Source: Altererythrobacter sp.
GTDB taxonomy: Bacteria > Pseudomonadota > Alphaproteobacteria > Sphingomonadales > Sphingomonadaceae
DNA: 52,052 nucleotides
Reading direction: 5' to 3'
NCBI GenBank assembly: GCA_023260985.1
Contig: JALRKY010000064.1
Coordinates: 1-52,052, forward strand
Numbering within the stretch: position 1 is the first letter of the stretch; every line of letters begins with the position of its first letter. Below the pieces are notes generated by a model that saw only the letters and a program-made list of their open reading frames with translations, had not been told where the DNA came from and ran no database searches. A program made the position numbers and the translations under genes. Positions 1 to 8,390 of the stretch are shown piece after piece.

Positions 1-1138
1 AGCGGAGCGGATCGAGATCGGTGATCTTGAGCGACCACGCGACCACCGAACCGGCGCCGGAACCACGGCCCGGCCCGACCGGGATGCCCTGGTCCTTGGT
101 CCATTGGATGAAGTCGGCAACGATCAGGAAATAGCCCGGGAAACCCATCTTCACGATCACGTCGACTTCGTAATCGAGCCGGTCGAAATAGGCCTGCCGC
201 TCTTCCGCTGCGAGTTCGCCATACGGCTCAAGCCGCGCTTCCAGTCCTATGCGCGCATCCTCGGCCAGCATGCGCGCTTCACCTTCGAGGTCGCCCGCGA
301 GGCTGGGCAAGATCGGCCTGCGATCGGGCGCGATTGCGGCGCAGCGCTGCGCAATCACAAGGCTGTTGGCGGTCGCTTCGGGCAGGTCGCCGAACAGTTC
401 GTGCATCATCGGGGCCGATTTGACCCAAGCGTTGCGATTGGTGTGCAGCCGGTCCTCGGCATCGACATGGGTCGAATTGGCGATGCACAGCATCGCGTCA
501 TGCGCCTTGTGGAAATGCGGCTCGGCAAACTGCGCGGGGTTTGTCGCCACCAGCGGCAGGTTCCGCGCATAGGCAAGTTCGATCAGCGCTTCTTCGGCTG
601 CCTGGCAGGCCGGATCGCCGTGCCGCGCCAGCTCGATATAGAACCGCCCGGGGAACAGCGCCTGTAGTCTATCGCACAACGCCTCGGCATGGCTTTGCTG
701 CCCCTCGGCGAGCAATCGGGTGAGCGCACCCTCGCCTGCGCCGCTGAGCGCAATCAGGCCTTCGGTGTGCCCTTTAAGGTCCTCAAGCCGGACATGCGGC
801 TCGAACTCCAGCGGCCGGTCGAGATGCGCCTTGGAAACAAGGTGGCAGAGATTGTCATACCCGGCCTCGTCCTGCGCATAGAGCGGCAGATAATCTACCT
901 GCTTGCCCTCTTCATCGCGCGCCACGCCTAGCAATGCGCCGATGATCGGCTGGACCCCTTCCGCCATGCAGGCGCTGGCGAAGGCGACGGCGCCGTAAAG
1001 CCCGTTGCGGTCGCAGATCGCGATTGCGGGGAAGCCGCGCTCCTTCGCCAGCTTGGCGATCGCCTTGGGATCGATCGCCCCTTCGAGCATCGAATAGGAT
1101 GATTGCACGCGCAGCGGGACGAAGGGGGCGTAGGCCAT
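1..1138 (-). CDS. dnaE: DNA polymerase III alpha subunit, N-terminal part (cut by window edge)
   Basis: This is the catalytic subunit of the replicative DNA polymerase. The reading frame is open from an ATG at 1138-1136 down to the left edge, about 379 residues, so only the N-terminal third is present. The start gives [20 protein letters not shown], the usual opening of the PHP domain. Later come a [16 protein letters not shown] segment, [11 protein letters not shown], and near the edge [17 protein letters not shown] followed by [10 protein letters not shown], which leads into the polymerase domain. No good ribosome binding site is visible before the ATG. The gene lies 75 bases downstream of the glutathione peroxidase on the same strand. 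Polymerase type is certain; dnaE (DnaE1) rather than an error-prone DnaE2 is inferred from the conserved N-terminal and PHP sequence. Confidence 0.95.
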   Translation of the reverse strand, partial: MAYAPFVPLRVQSSYSMLEGAIDPKAIAKLAKERGFPAIAICDRNGLYGAVAFASACMAEGVQPIIGALLGVARDEEGKQVDYLPLYAQDEAGYDNLCHLVSKAHLDRPLEFEPHVRLEDLKGHTEGLIALSGAGEGALTRLLAEGQQSHAEALCDRLQALFPGRFYIELARHGDPACQAAEEALIELAYARNLPLVATNPAQFAEPHFHKAHDAMLCIANSTHVDAEDRLHTNRNAWVKSAPMMHELFGDLPEATANSLVIAQRCAAIAPDRRPILPSLAGDLEGEARMLAEDARIGLEARLEPYGELAAEERQAYFDRLDYEVDVIVKMGFPGYFLIVADFIQWTKDQGIPVGPGRGSGAGSVVAWSLKITDLDPLR

Positions 1139-1213
1139 GCCGCTACTTTAGGATTTGGCGCGCGATTCGGAAGCGCCCACGCGCGTTAATTCTCCACAAG
1201 TGGACAAGCTGGA

Positions 1214-1693
1214 TTACAGCAGCTTCTCGATGTCCTTTGCGATCCGTTCAGGCTTGTCGGTCGGGGCATAGCGACGCACTACCTTGCCATCGCGGTCGAT
1301 CAGGAATTTGGTAAAGTTCCATTTGACCGAAGAGGAACCCATCAGCCCTTTTGCCTCGCCCTTCATCCAATCGTAGAGCGGCGATGCGTCGGGCCCGTTG
1401 ACGTCGATCTTCTGCATCAGCGGGAAGGTGACGCCGAAATTGATCTTGCAGAATTCCTGGATTTCGTCGGCATTGCCGGGTTCCTGCGCGCCGAACTGAT
1501 TGCAGGGAAAGCCCAGCACTTCGAAGCCGCGATCCCTGTATTGCTGGAAGATCTTCTCGAGCCCGTCATACTGCGGGGTGAAGCCGCATTTGCTGGCGGT
1601 GTTCACCACCAGCAGCACTTTGCCGAGTTTGTCCTTGAGGTCGAGCTGCTCGCCGCGATTGGTCGTGACGGTGAAATCGGCGATCGTGGTCAT
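1214..1693 (-). CDS. glutathione peroxidase family protein (thiol peroxidase type)
   Basis: A 159-residue protein of the glutathione peroxidase family, which reduces hydrogen and organic peroxides with glutathione or, more often in bacteria, thioredoxin. The family landmarks are all present. The peroxidatic cysteine is in NTASKCGFTPQY (C36), FPCNQFG follows around residue 62, and WNFTKFLID sits near residue 125. The catalytic residue is encoded as cysteine, not selenocysteine. A second cysteine in EFCKINFG could be the resolving cysteine. There is no signal peptide, so it should be cytoplasmic. Its ATG (1693-1691) overlaps the TGA of the upstream broken gene in an ATGA arrangement, which suggests translational coupling before that gene decayed. 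Confidence 0.93.
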   Translation of the reverse strand: MTTIADFTVTTNRGEQLDLKDKLGKVLLVVNTASKCGFTPQYDGLEKIFQQYRDRGFEVLGFPCNQFGAQEPGNADEIQEFCKINFGVTFPLMQKIDVNGPDASPLYDWMKGEAKGLMGSSSVKWNFTKFLIDRDGKVVRRYAPTDKPERIAKDIEKLL

Positions 1694-2217
1694 TCGAGCG
1701 GCTCCTTGCGGCGGCGATAGGTCAGGTCATAGCGCATCGACCAGGTCAATCCATGATCGAACGAAGCCTCACCATGCTGCCGCACCGTATCGCCGTCAAT
1801 GGGCGTGAAGGTCTGGCGAACCATCGCATCCTCGCCCTTCGGCCCGAAGCCCTGCCAATAGCCGGTCATCGCCATGCCACCTCCTGCCGGACCGCCAATG
1901 AATTACACCGGCCCGGGCGCCGCGCCGATCCAGAACTGCCGCCAGAGGCCGGTCTGCGGGTCATATCCGTTGAGGCTGCCACCGCCCGGCCCGTTGAGCG
2001 GCATCCAGTTCTCGCGCACGGCGCAGCCGAGATAGAGCTTTTCGATCCGGCTGTGCGCGACGAGGTTTTCCCGGCCGCTAGGGTAAACGTCCCACTCGCC
2101 GAGCCAGAAATCGAATGCCGCAAATTCCGCGCTATTGCAGCCCGGCGGCGGCGGTGGAGTTGGTTGCGAGACGGAAACAGCTTGCAGGAGCATGGTGGCA
2201 AGGATCGATAGCGGCAT
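1690..2217 (-). pseudogene. DUF1579-like secreted protein gene broken by an in-frame TAA
   Basis: The frame starts at ATG 2217, nine bases after an AGGAGGG ribosome binding site, with a signal-peptide-like MPLSILATMLLQAVSVS. It runs through FDFWLGEWDVYPSGREN and SRIEKLYLGCAVRENWM to RQFWIGAAPGPV, then meets TAA at 1905-1903. Reading on in the same frame gives FIGGPAGGGMAMTGYWQGFG, VRQHGEASFDHGLTW and a TYRRRK ending at 1690. That is the continuation expected for this FDFWxGEWDV family, so one substitution (GAA or GAG to TAA) has split the gene. The biochemical role of the family is unknown. The alternative is two separate small proteins, but the second piece has no ribosome binding site of its own and no domain start. 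Its end overlaps the glutathione peroxidase start. Confidence 0.85.
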
Positions 2218-2312
2218 GATTGTCCCTCCTGTTCGAAGCGACAAGTTCGCGCTCCAAATTCAAACGGACAACGCCTCATCTACGGGCGCGCCATGACAGT
2301 CGGCAAGTGTCG

Positions 2313-3005
2313 CTATTCCAGCACGCCTTCGTGCAACCTCACCACGCGGTCCATCCTTGCCGCCAGCCCCTCGTTATGCGTCGCAACCAGGGCTGCGCTG
2401 CCCTCTCCGCGCACCAGCGCAAGGAACTGCTCCAATACCCGATCCGAGGTGTGTTCGTCGAGATTACCGGTCGGCTCGTCGGCCAGCACCAGCATCGGCC
2501 GGTTGGCGAGCGCGCGGGCAACCGCCACGCGCTGCTGCTCACCACCCGAAAGCTGGCTTGGGCGGTGCTCCATGCGGTGTCCCAGGCCGAGCGCAGTGAG
2601 CAATTGTTCGGCGCGCGCATCTGCCGCGTCGCGTTCAACGCCCGCGATCATCTGCGGCATCACAACATTCTCTCGCGCGTTGAAATCGGGCAGCAAGTGG
2701 TGGAACTGGTAGACGAAACCGAGATGCTCGCGGCGCAGGCGCGTGCGCTCGTCGGTCGGCAGGTCGCCAGCTTGTTCCCCGGCGATCATGATCGAGCCCT
2801 CGAAACCGCCTTCGAGCAGCCCCACCGCCTGCAGCATGGTCGACTTGCCGGTGCCGGACGGCCCGAGCAGCGCCACGATCTCTCCGGGCATGATATCAAG
2901 ATCGACCCCGCGCAGCACTTCGATCACAGTGTCGCCTTGGCGGAAGTTGCGCTTCAACCCGCGGAGGCGGACCACCGGACGGGCTGCTGGCTGCTGCTCA
3001 TTCAT
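2313..3005 (-). CDS. lolD: lipoprotein-releasing system ATP-binding protein LolD
   Basis: A 230-residue ABC ATPase that powers release of outer-membrane lipoproteins from the inner membrane to LolA. It has Walker A GPSGTGKS (residues 48-55), a Q-loop in the [10 protein letters not shown] region typical of LolD/MacB-type ATPases, the signature LSGGEQQR, Walker [14 protein letters not shown] and the switch histidine in VATHNEG. The start lies inside the end of the permease gene, with an 8-base overlap, so the two are made as one unit. LolD is confidently distinguished from general MacB ATPases by the adjacent LolC/E-type permease. Confidence 0.96.
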   Translation of the reverse strand: MNEQQPAARPVVRLRGLKRNFRQGDTVIEVLRGVDLDIMPGEIVALLGPSGTGKSTMLQAVGLLEGGFEGSIMIAGEQAGDLPTDERTRLRREHLGFVYQFHHLLPDFNARENVVMPQMIAGVERDAADARAEQLLTALGLGHRMEHRPSQLSGGEQQRVAVARALANRPMLVLADEPTGNLDEHTSDRVLEQFLALVRGEGSAALVATHNEGLAARMDRVVRLHEGVLE

Positions 3006-4239
3006 AGCGCAGCACCTCCACCGGATCGGTGCTTGCGGCCTTCAACGCGGGGTAGAGCGTGGCGAGGAAGCTCAGCGTCAGAGCCAGCAGCACGATGCCC
3101 ACCACTTCGAGCGGATCGGTGCGCGAGGGCAGCGTCGAAAGGAAGCGGATCGAGGGATCCCACAGGTTCTGGCCCGTCACGATTTCGATAAAGCGCACAA
3201 TCTGCTGGCGGAAGGTAAGAATCAGCGCGCCCAATACCAGCCCGGCAGCTGTGCCTATCGCGCCGACCGTGAAGCCGGTGGTGACGAAAATCTTCATCAG
3301 GCTTCGCCGCGTCGCCCCCATGGTACGCATGATGGCGATGTCGCGCGTTTTGGCGCGAACCAGCATCACGAGACTCGAAAGAATGTTGAAAGCAGCCACC
3401 AAAACCATGAAACTCAATGCAAAAAACATCGCCACGCGCTCTACCTGCAAGGCTTCGAACAGCGTTGCATTCATAGTCTTCCAGTCCGCTACGACGGCAC
3501 GCCCGGCAACCTTTTCCTGAACTGGGGCCAGGATTTCACCCACCTTGTCGGGATCGGTCACCTTCACTTCGATCATGCCGACCGAATCACCCATCAGCAG
3601 TAGTGTTTGCGCATCGGCCATCGGCATCATCACGAATTTCTCATCGTAATCGTAGATCCCCACCTCGAAGATAGCCGCGACGCGGTAGCCCACCTGCCGC
3701 ATCGAAGTGCCGAACGGTGTCGCGCGCCCCTGCGGATTGATGATGGTGATGGTGTCCCCCACCCGCGCGCCGATGTTTTGCGCCAGTCGCGAACCGATTG
3801 CCACGCTTCCGGCATCTGGCCGAAGCTCGGAAATATTGCCCAGCAACACACGGTCGGCGAGCCCGGCGAGGTCATCCTGTGTCTGGCCGCGCACGAAAAT
3901 GCCTTCTACCCGGCCATTGAAGGTGACCAGAAGCGGCTGCTCGATCAGCGGCGAGGCCTCTACCACCCCCGGCGTCTGGCGCACTTCGGTGAGCATTTCC
4001 TCCCAATTGTCGAGTCGACCGCCATAAGCCTGGACGATTGCGTGCCCGTTGAGCCCCACGATCTTGTCGAGCAATTCGGCACGGAAGCCGTTCATCACGC
4101 TCATCACCACCACCAGCATCGCAACACTGAGCATGACCACGCCCACGCTGATCCCGGCGACCAGCGCAATGAACGCCTCCCCCTTGCCCGGCAAGAGGTA
4201 GCGTTTGGCAATCATCCGTTCGAAGGGAGACAGGATCAC
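2998..4239 (-). CDS. lolC: lipoprotein-releasing ABC transporter permease LolC/LolE
   Basis: Inner-membrane permease partner of LolD. Alphaproteobacteria usually carry a single LolC/E-type permease that acts as a homodimer. The N-terminus reads [20 protein letters not shown], then a first membrane helix with [20 protein letters not shown], a MacB-like periplasmic core, and three C-terminal helices of the FtsX family including [15 protein letters not shown]. It ends in [11 protein letters not shown], the classic LolC/E tail. I chose the GTG at 4239 because homologues begin just before [12 protein letters not shown]. The frame stays open to 4305, but those residues look non-coding. An internal ATG at 4215 is the alternative. 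The 191 bases to purF, which is divergent, must hold both promoters; I see no clear motif there. Confidence 0.93.
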   Translation of the reverse strand: MILSPFERMIAKRYLLPGKGEAFIALVAGISVGVVMLSVAMLVVVMSVMNGFRAELLDKIVGLNGHAIVQAYGGRLDNWEEMLTEVRQTPGVVEASPLIEQPLLVTFNGRVEGIFVRGQTQDDLAGLADRVLLGNISELRPDAGSVAIGSRLAQNIGARVGDTITIINPQGRATPFGTSMRQVGYRVAAIFEVGIYDYDEKFVMMPMADAQTLLLMGDSVGMIEVKVTDPDKVGEILAPVQEKVAGRAVVADWKTMNATLFEALQVERVAMFFALSFMVLVAAFNILSSLVMLVRAKTRDIAIMRTMGATRRSLMKIFVTTGFTVGAIGTAAGLVLGALILTFRQQIVRFIEIVTGQNLWDPSIRFLSTLPSRTDPLEVVGIVLLALTLSFLATLYPALKAASTDPVEVLRYE

Positions 4240-4430
4240 GATGCGTAAGTCTTTGTGGCAGCGGCGATGAACCGCGGATGTAGGGCGATGGCGAACGCCG
4301 CGCAATGCAGGGAACCATCACTTTCCCTATGAAAAGCGTTCGACAGGGGCAGCAGCGCCCTTGTAATCGGGCCGTAACATCGCCATTGACCCGCCACGGA
4401 CACGGCACGCGGCAGCAGGCAGGCGCACAG

Positions 4431-5915
4431 ATGACCAGCTCTATGAACTGGACCAATCCATTTCTCGATGCGAATGGCGACAAGCTGCGCGAGGAGTGCG
4501 GCGTTTTCGGCGCGATGAACGCGACCGATGCAGCCGCACTCACTGCGCTCGGCCTTCACGCGCTCCAGCACCGCGGGCAGGAAGCCGCCGGAATCACCAG
4601 TTATGACGGGGCGGAGTTCTTCTCGCGCCGCGGGCTGGGCCATGTCGCTGAGAATTTCTCTTCTTCAGAAGCCATCGCCGATCTGCCCGGCACCATGGCT
4701 GCAGGCCATGTGCGCTATTCAACCACCGGCGGCGCGGGCCTGCGCAATGTACAGCCGCTCTACGCCGACCTTGCCAGCGGCGGATTCGCAGTGGCGCATA
4801 ACGGCAATATTTCGAACGCACAGGCGCTACGAAGCGACCTAGTGCGACGCGGGGCGATCTTCCAATCGACCTCCGATACCGAAGTGATCATTCACCTTGT
4901 GGCTACCAGCCGTTATCCGACCATGATCGACCGGCTTGTCGACGCGTTGCGGATGGTCGAAGGCGCATACTCGCTGATCGTAATGACGCCAGAGGGCATG
5001 ATTGCCTGCCGAGACCCGCTGGGCATCCGTCCGCTTGTGATGGGCCGCAGGGGCGATGCCGTGGTGTTCGCGAGCGAAACGGTTGCCTTCGATGTGGTTG
5101 GTGCTGAATTCACTCGCGAAGTCGAACCTGGCGAGCTGGTCCGCGTCGATTTCTCGGGCGAAGTAGAGTCGCTCCATCCTTTTGGACGGCACAATCCCCG
5201 CCCGTGCATCTTCGAGCATGTCTATTTCAGCCGGCCCGATTCGATGTTCGCTGGCCACACGGTCTACGAAGCGCGCAAGGCGATCGGCCAGCAACTCGCG
5301 ATCGAGAATCCGGTCGATGCCGATTTCGTGGTTCCGGTGCCCGACAGCGGCGTACCCGCAGCAATCGGCTATGCCCAGCAATCGGGTGTACCCTTTGAGC
5401 TTGGTATCATTCGGTCGCACTATGTCGGTCGCACTTTCATCCAGCCTTCGGACGGCGCGCGCAATTCGGGCGTGAAGCGCAAGCACAACGCCAATCGCGG
5501 CCTGGTCCAGGGCAAAAGGATCGTGCTGATCGACGATTCGATCGTGCGCGGCACCACATCGCTCAAGATCGTCGAGATGATGCGAGATGCAGGAGCAAGC
5601 GAAGTGCATTTCCGCGTCGCCAGCCCGCCCACGGCGCACAGCTGCTTTTACGGCGTCGACACGCCCGAGCGCAGCAAGCTGCTCGCGGCCCGGATGGACA
5701 TCGAGGCGATGCGTGACTTCATCAAGGCCGACAGCCTCGCCTTCGTCTCGATCGACGGCCTGTATCGCGCTGTCGGCGCCGCGCGGCGCGACAATTCCAA
5801 ACCACAATTCTGCGACGCCTGCTTCACGGGCGATTACCCCACTTCGCTAACCGACCTTAGCGCAAGCGAGGACAAGGAGGCGCAGCTCTCATTCCCCGAT
5901 CACAAGGCAGCCTGA
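4431..5915 (+). CDS. purF: amidophosphoribosyltransferase
   Basis: First enzyme of purine synthesis. It transfers ammonia from glutamine to PRPP, giving phosphoribosylamine. The 494-residue protein has a short propeptide ending in KLREE before the catalytic cysteine of ECGVFGAMN (C23), glutaminase motifs LQHRGQEAAGI and HVRYSTTGG, and the PRPP-binding loop VLIDDSIVRGTTS in the C-terminal phosphoribosyltransferase domain. ATG 4431 and ATG 4443 are both plausible, since the propeptide is removed anyway; the frame upstream of 4431 does not look coding. An SDR gene starts 3 bases after the stop. guaB, another purine gene, is about 13 kb away and not linked. Confidence 0.97.
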   Translation: MTSSMNWTNPFLDANGDKLREECGVFGAMNATDAAALTALGLHALQHRGQEAAGITSYDGAEFFSRRGLGHVAENFSSSEAIADLPGTMAAGHVRYSTTGGAGLRNVQPLYADLASGGFAVAHNGNISNAQALRSDLVRRGAIFQSTSDTEVIIHLVATSRYPTMIDRLVDALRMVEGAYSLIVMTPEGMIACRDPLGIRPLVMGRRGDAVVFASETVAFDVVGAEFTREVEPGELVRVDFSGEVESLHPFGRHNPRPCIFEHVYFSRPDSMFAGHTVYEARKAIGQQLAIENPVDADFVVPVPDSGVPAAIGYAQQSGVPFELGIIRSHYVGRTFIQPSDGARNSGVKRKHNANRGLVQGKRIVLIDDSIVRGTTSLKIVEMMRDAGASEVHFRVASPPTAHSCFYGVDTPERSKLLAARMDIEAMRDFIKADSLAFVSIDGLYRAVGAARRDNSKPQFCDACFTGDYPTSLTDLSASEDKEAQLSFPDHKAA

Positions 5916-5918
5916 ACC

Positions 5919-6635
5919 ATGGCGACAAGCACACCATTTTCAGGGCGGCTTGCGCTCGTCACCGGCGCAAGCAAGGGCATTGGCGCTGCGACCGCCAAAG
6001 CGCTGGGCGCGGCGGGCGCACATGTCGTGCTGGTAGGTCGTGACGTCAAAGCGCTCGAAGACGTCGAAGACGCCATTCACGAAGCTGGAGGCAGTTCGAC
6101 GATCGCCCCAATCGACCTGACCGAGGCAGATTCAATTGCCCGCCTGGCCAACGCCATCGCCGGGCGCTGGGACAAGCTCGATTACCTCGTCCTTTCGGCG
6201 GCATATCTGCCCACCCTCACGCCGGTTACGCAGATCGAACCGCCTCAGTTTAACCGCGCGCTCAACCTCAATGTGGTTGTGGCTCAGGCGTTGCTGTCGG
6301 TGTTCGACCCGATGCTCAAGCGCGCCGACGCTGCGCGCGTGATCGGACTCACCAGCAGCGTCGGGGACGTTCCGCGCGCATATTGGGGTGCCTATGGGTC
6401 GACCAAGGCAGCATTTGAGAACATTCTGAGTTGTTACGCCCAGGAAGTTGAAAAGATTAGCAATATTCGCGTTACAATTGTCGATCCTGGCGCCACTCGC
6501 ACTGAGATGCGGGCCAAAGCCTATCCGGGTGAAGATCCCGCCACGGTGAAGCCACCGGAAGAGGTTGCAGACCGCTTGTTGTCATTGCTGCAAAGCGACT
6601 TCCCAACCGGGCATCGCGAGCGCATAGACCGCTGA
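5919..6635 (+). CDS. SDR family NAD(P)-dependent oxidoreductase
   Basis: A 238-residue short-chain dehydrogenase/reductase. The nucleotide-binding glycine motif is TGASKGIG near residue 15. LVLSAAYL stands where most members have NNAG, and the catalytic serine lies in GLTSSVG with tyrosine and lysine in YGSTKAAF. It ends shortly after the Rossmann fold, with no C-terminal extension. It begins 3 bases after purF and has no obvious ribosome binding site, so it is probably co-translated with purF. This purF-SDR pairing may be common in sphingomonads, but the substrate cannot be told from sequence. Confidence 0.9.
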   Translation: MATSTPFSGRLALVTGASKGIGAATAKALGAAGAHVVLVGRDVKALEDVEDAIHEAGGSSTIAPIDLTEADSIARLANAIAGRWDKLDYLVLSAAYLPTLTPVTQIEPPQFNRALNLNVVVAQALLSVFDPMLKRADAARVIGLTSSVGDVPRAYWGAYGSTKAAFENILSCYAQEVEKISNIRVTIVDPGATRTEMRAKAYPGEDPATVKPPEEVADRLLSLLQSDFPTGHRERIDR

Positions 6636-6718
6636 AATAGCTGAATTCTTTAAAGTTAAGCATGCGCCAACCATCCCGCGGAACCACCTAGTAACCGCGA
6701 TCAGTCAACGTGTGTGAA

Positions 6719-6777
6719 GCCTGACGCCAAGAGTGCGCCCCAAAGGGTCGATCGAGAGGCGCACAGCGGCGTCAGGC
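6719..6777 (+). ncRNA. unexplained 59-base hairpin upstream of the PilZ gene
   Basis: The outer arms GCCTGACGCC (6719-6728) and GGCGTCAGGC (6768-6777) are a perfect 10-base-pair inverted repeat. Inside, GTGCGCC (6733-6739) and GGCGCAC (6758-6764) form a second perfect 7-base-pair stem. The two stems are separated by a small internal loop (AAGA against AGC) and capped by an 18-base loop that contains the palindrome TCGATCGA. No T-run follows, so it is not a simple intrinsic terminator for the purF-SDR unit. It ends 28 bases before the PilZ start codon and could be a 5' leader structure or a small RNA. The structure is seen; the function is inferred. Confidence 0.6.
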
Positions 6778-6805
6778 AAGATACGCTGATTGAGGAATTT
6801 TCGTG

Positions 6806-7153
6806 ATGCAGACTACGCATGATCCATACCAACTGGCCGCGCAAGAGGATCGCTGCTCTCCCAGCACTAAGCTCGCCATTCTGGCGACGTTGCGCGCTTC
6901 AGGTGCCCGCGCTTTCCAGAGCGTGGTGCATGACCTTTCCATCTCCGGCTTCTCGGCCGCATCGATCAACCGCATGCATGAAGGGCGGTTGTGCTGGCTC
7001 ACCCTTCCCGGCCTCGAATCGCTCCAGGCTCAGGTCGTGTGGTGGGACAATTGCATCGTCGGCTGTGCCTTCACGGAGCTGCTCAGCCCGATCGTGCACC
7101 ACAACATCCTGCAACGCTACAGCAATACCGGGATCTACCGCAGCTCCTGTTGA
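6806..7153 (+). CDS. PilZ domain protein
   Basis: A small single-domain protein of about 115 residues. PilZ domains usually bind cyclic di-GMP. The central part VHDLSISGFSAASI, followed by W-x-LPGLESLQAQVVWWDN and VGCAFTELLSPIVH, matches the PilZ fold. The D/NxSxxG element is seen as DLSISGFS, but the RxxxR arginine motif is not obvious: only one arginine lies at ATLRASGAR. The protein may therefore be one of the PilZ proteins that do not bind the nucleotide in the standard way. ATG 6806 follows a TGAGGA site; a GTG directly before it at 6803 is an alternative start. The gene has its own leader hairpin and a strong terminator. Confidence 0.8.
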   Translation: MQTTHDPYQLAAQEDRCSPSTKLAILATLRASGARAFQSVVHDLSISGFSAASINRMHEGRLCWLTLPGLESLQAQVVWWDNCIVGCAFTELLSPIVHHNILQRYSNTGIYRSSC

Positions 7154-7175
7154 GCCCCTGTCCGTAGTCCCCGAG

Positions 7176-7224
7176 AATCGCCGCCGCCGACTTCCCCCCT
7201 CCTAGTCGGCTGCGGCGATTTTTT
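7176..7224 (+). terminator. intrinsic terminator of the PilZ gene
   Basis: AATCGCCGCCGCCGAC (7176-7191) pairs with GTCGGCTGCGGCGATT (7205-7220). This is a 16-base-pair stem with one mismatch and a 13-base loop, running into TTTTTT at 7219-7224. The right arm lies inside the last codons of the convergent serine hydrolase gene, so that gene's C-terminal QKIAAAD is encoded by the stem of its neighbour's terminator. Confidence 0.88.
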
Positions 7225-8389
7225 GCGCCACCTCAAGCCAGAGCAAGCGGTTGTCCCCGCTTGTCGCGGTGGGCCAATTGCTCACCACGGCAATCACAAG
7301 CCCCTCTTTCGGCATAATCGTGATCGATTGGCCGAAGATGCCCTGCGCACCGTAATTCGCGCCGGGATAGGTCCACCACTGATAGCCATAGCCGAAGCCG
7401 GTGTCGCCGAAATCGACCTTGGAATCACCTGCATCGCCAAACCAGCCTTCCGGCACGCTGCCATTGCCGCCTTCCATCGCGAACTGGCCCATGCGCGCAT
7501 AATCGGCAAGCCGTAACGAAAGACAGCAACCGCCAATGTTCCCGCCGCGTGGATCGACCATCCAGAACAGTCCTCCCTCGAAACCTGCGGGATCGACGAT
7601 CTTTTCCTTGGCATATTGGGCCAGCGGCATCCCGACCGCATTTTCGACCAGCACACCGATCAAATTGGTCTCGCCAGTTTTATAAACCCATTTCTCGCCC
7701 GCGGGTGCCTCACGTGCGAGCTCACGCATCTGCGCAACAATAGCGTCTGGTCCGTATTCGACCACGAAGCGGTTCATCTGAGCCACATCGCTATTGGGAT
7801 CGGTGTAATCCTCGTTCCACTTCACGCCGGAAGTCATGGTGGCGAGTTGCTCAACCGTCACCCCGTCATAAGCTGAGCCTTCAAGCCGCGGGATATAGCG
7901 CGTTACCGGATCATCGAGGCTGCTGACAAAGCCGTCCGCCACAGCCGCACCAAGCAGGGTCGAAGTGAAGCTCTTGGCTACTGAGAAGCTGGTCCAGCGC
8001 TGGTCAGGCCCGAAACCCAGCCCATAGGCCTCGAAGCGCTTATTGCCGTCTTGCAGAACCATCACGCCAGCGGCGTTGGTCGCCTCCATCGCCGCGCGGA
8101 TTTCGTTCGCTAGCGCCGGATCGAGTGATGTGCCTTCGCCCAGCACGCGCGGCTGGTCTGCTGAAGAAACTTCATAGCCGGCAAACCATGCTTCCATGTT
8201 GCGGAAACGGTCCGATCGCTGTGCGTCGTTCCAGAACAGTACTTCCAATTCGGCTGGATCGTGTTCGAGTGGAGTCACCATTGTTACATGATGTGCAAGG
8301 TGCGCCGCTGGTGCGGCTGACTCGGCATAGGCAGTGGTAAAACCGGAAAGCGCGAGTGCCAGTGCGATAAAGCTCTTCATCATTCGCAT
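7202..8389 (-). CDS. secreted serine hydrolase, beta-lactamase-like fold
   Basis: A 395-residue protein with an N-terminal signal peptide (MKSFIALALALSGFTTAYA). It belongs to the penicillin-binding/class C beta-lactamase-like serine hydrolases that include 6-aminohexanoate-dimer hydrolase. The nucleophile motif is FSVAKSF (S136, K139), followed by VEQLATMTSGVKWNEDYTDP and YKTGETNLIGVLV, where the tyrosine of the family YxN motif would lie. Substrates of such proteins range from esters to peptides; I would not call it a resistance enzyme. The start lies one base after the stop of the upstream cfa gene, which suggests a two-gene unit. A distant relative of the same family lies at the right end of the window. 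Confidence 0.9.
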   Translation of the reverse strand: MRMMKSFIALALALSGFTTAYAESAAPAAHLAHHVTMVTPLEHDPAELEVLFWNDAQRSDRFRNMEAWFAGYEVSSADQPRVLGEGTSLDPALANEIRAAMEATNAAGVMVLQDGNKRFEAYGLGFGPDQRWTSFSVAKSFTSTLLGAAVADGFVSSLDDPVTRYIPRLEGSAYDGVTVEQLATMTSGVKWNEDYTDPNSDVAQMNRFVVEYGPDAIVAQMRELAREAPAGEKWVYKTGETNLIGVLVENAVGMPLAQYAKEKIVDPAGFEGGLFWMVDPRGGNIGGCCLSLRLADYARMGQFAMEGGNGSVPEGWFGDAGDSKVDFGDTGFGYGYQWWTYPGANYGAQGIFGQSITIMPKEGLVIAVVSNWPTATSGDNRLLWLEVAQKIAAAD

Positions 8390-8390
8390 C

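Noticed and set aside
2220..3191. Long open frames opposite lolD, guaB, ligA, topA and purF
   Set aside because: High-GC codon usage leaves long open frames on the opposite strand; none has a recognisable domain, and the opposite strand carries a certain gene.
7202..8389. Antibiotic-resistance beta-lactamase, also suggested by the blaI neighbourhood at 23.5 kb
   Set aside because: The serine hydrolases here are of the general NylB/esterase-like type with SxxK only. They are far from blaI, and BlaI/M56 pairs in sphingomonads often control other genes.
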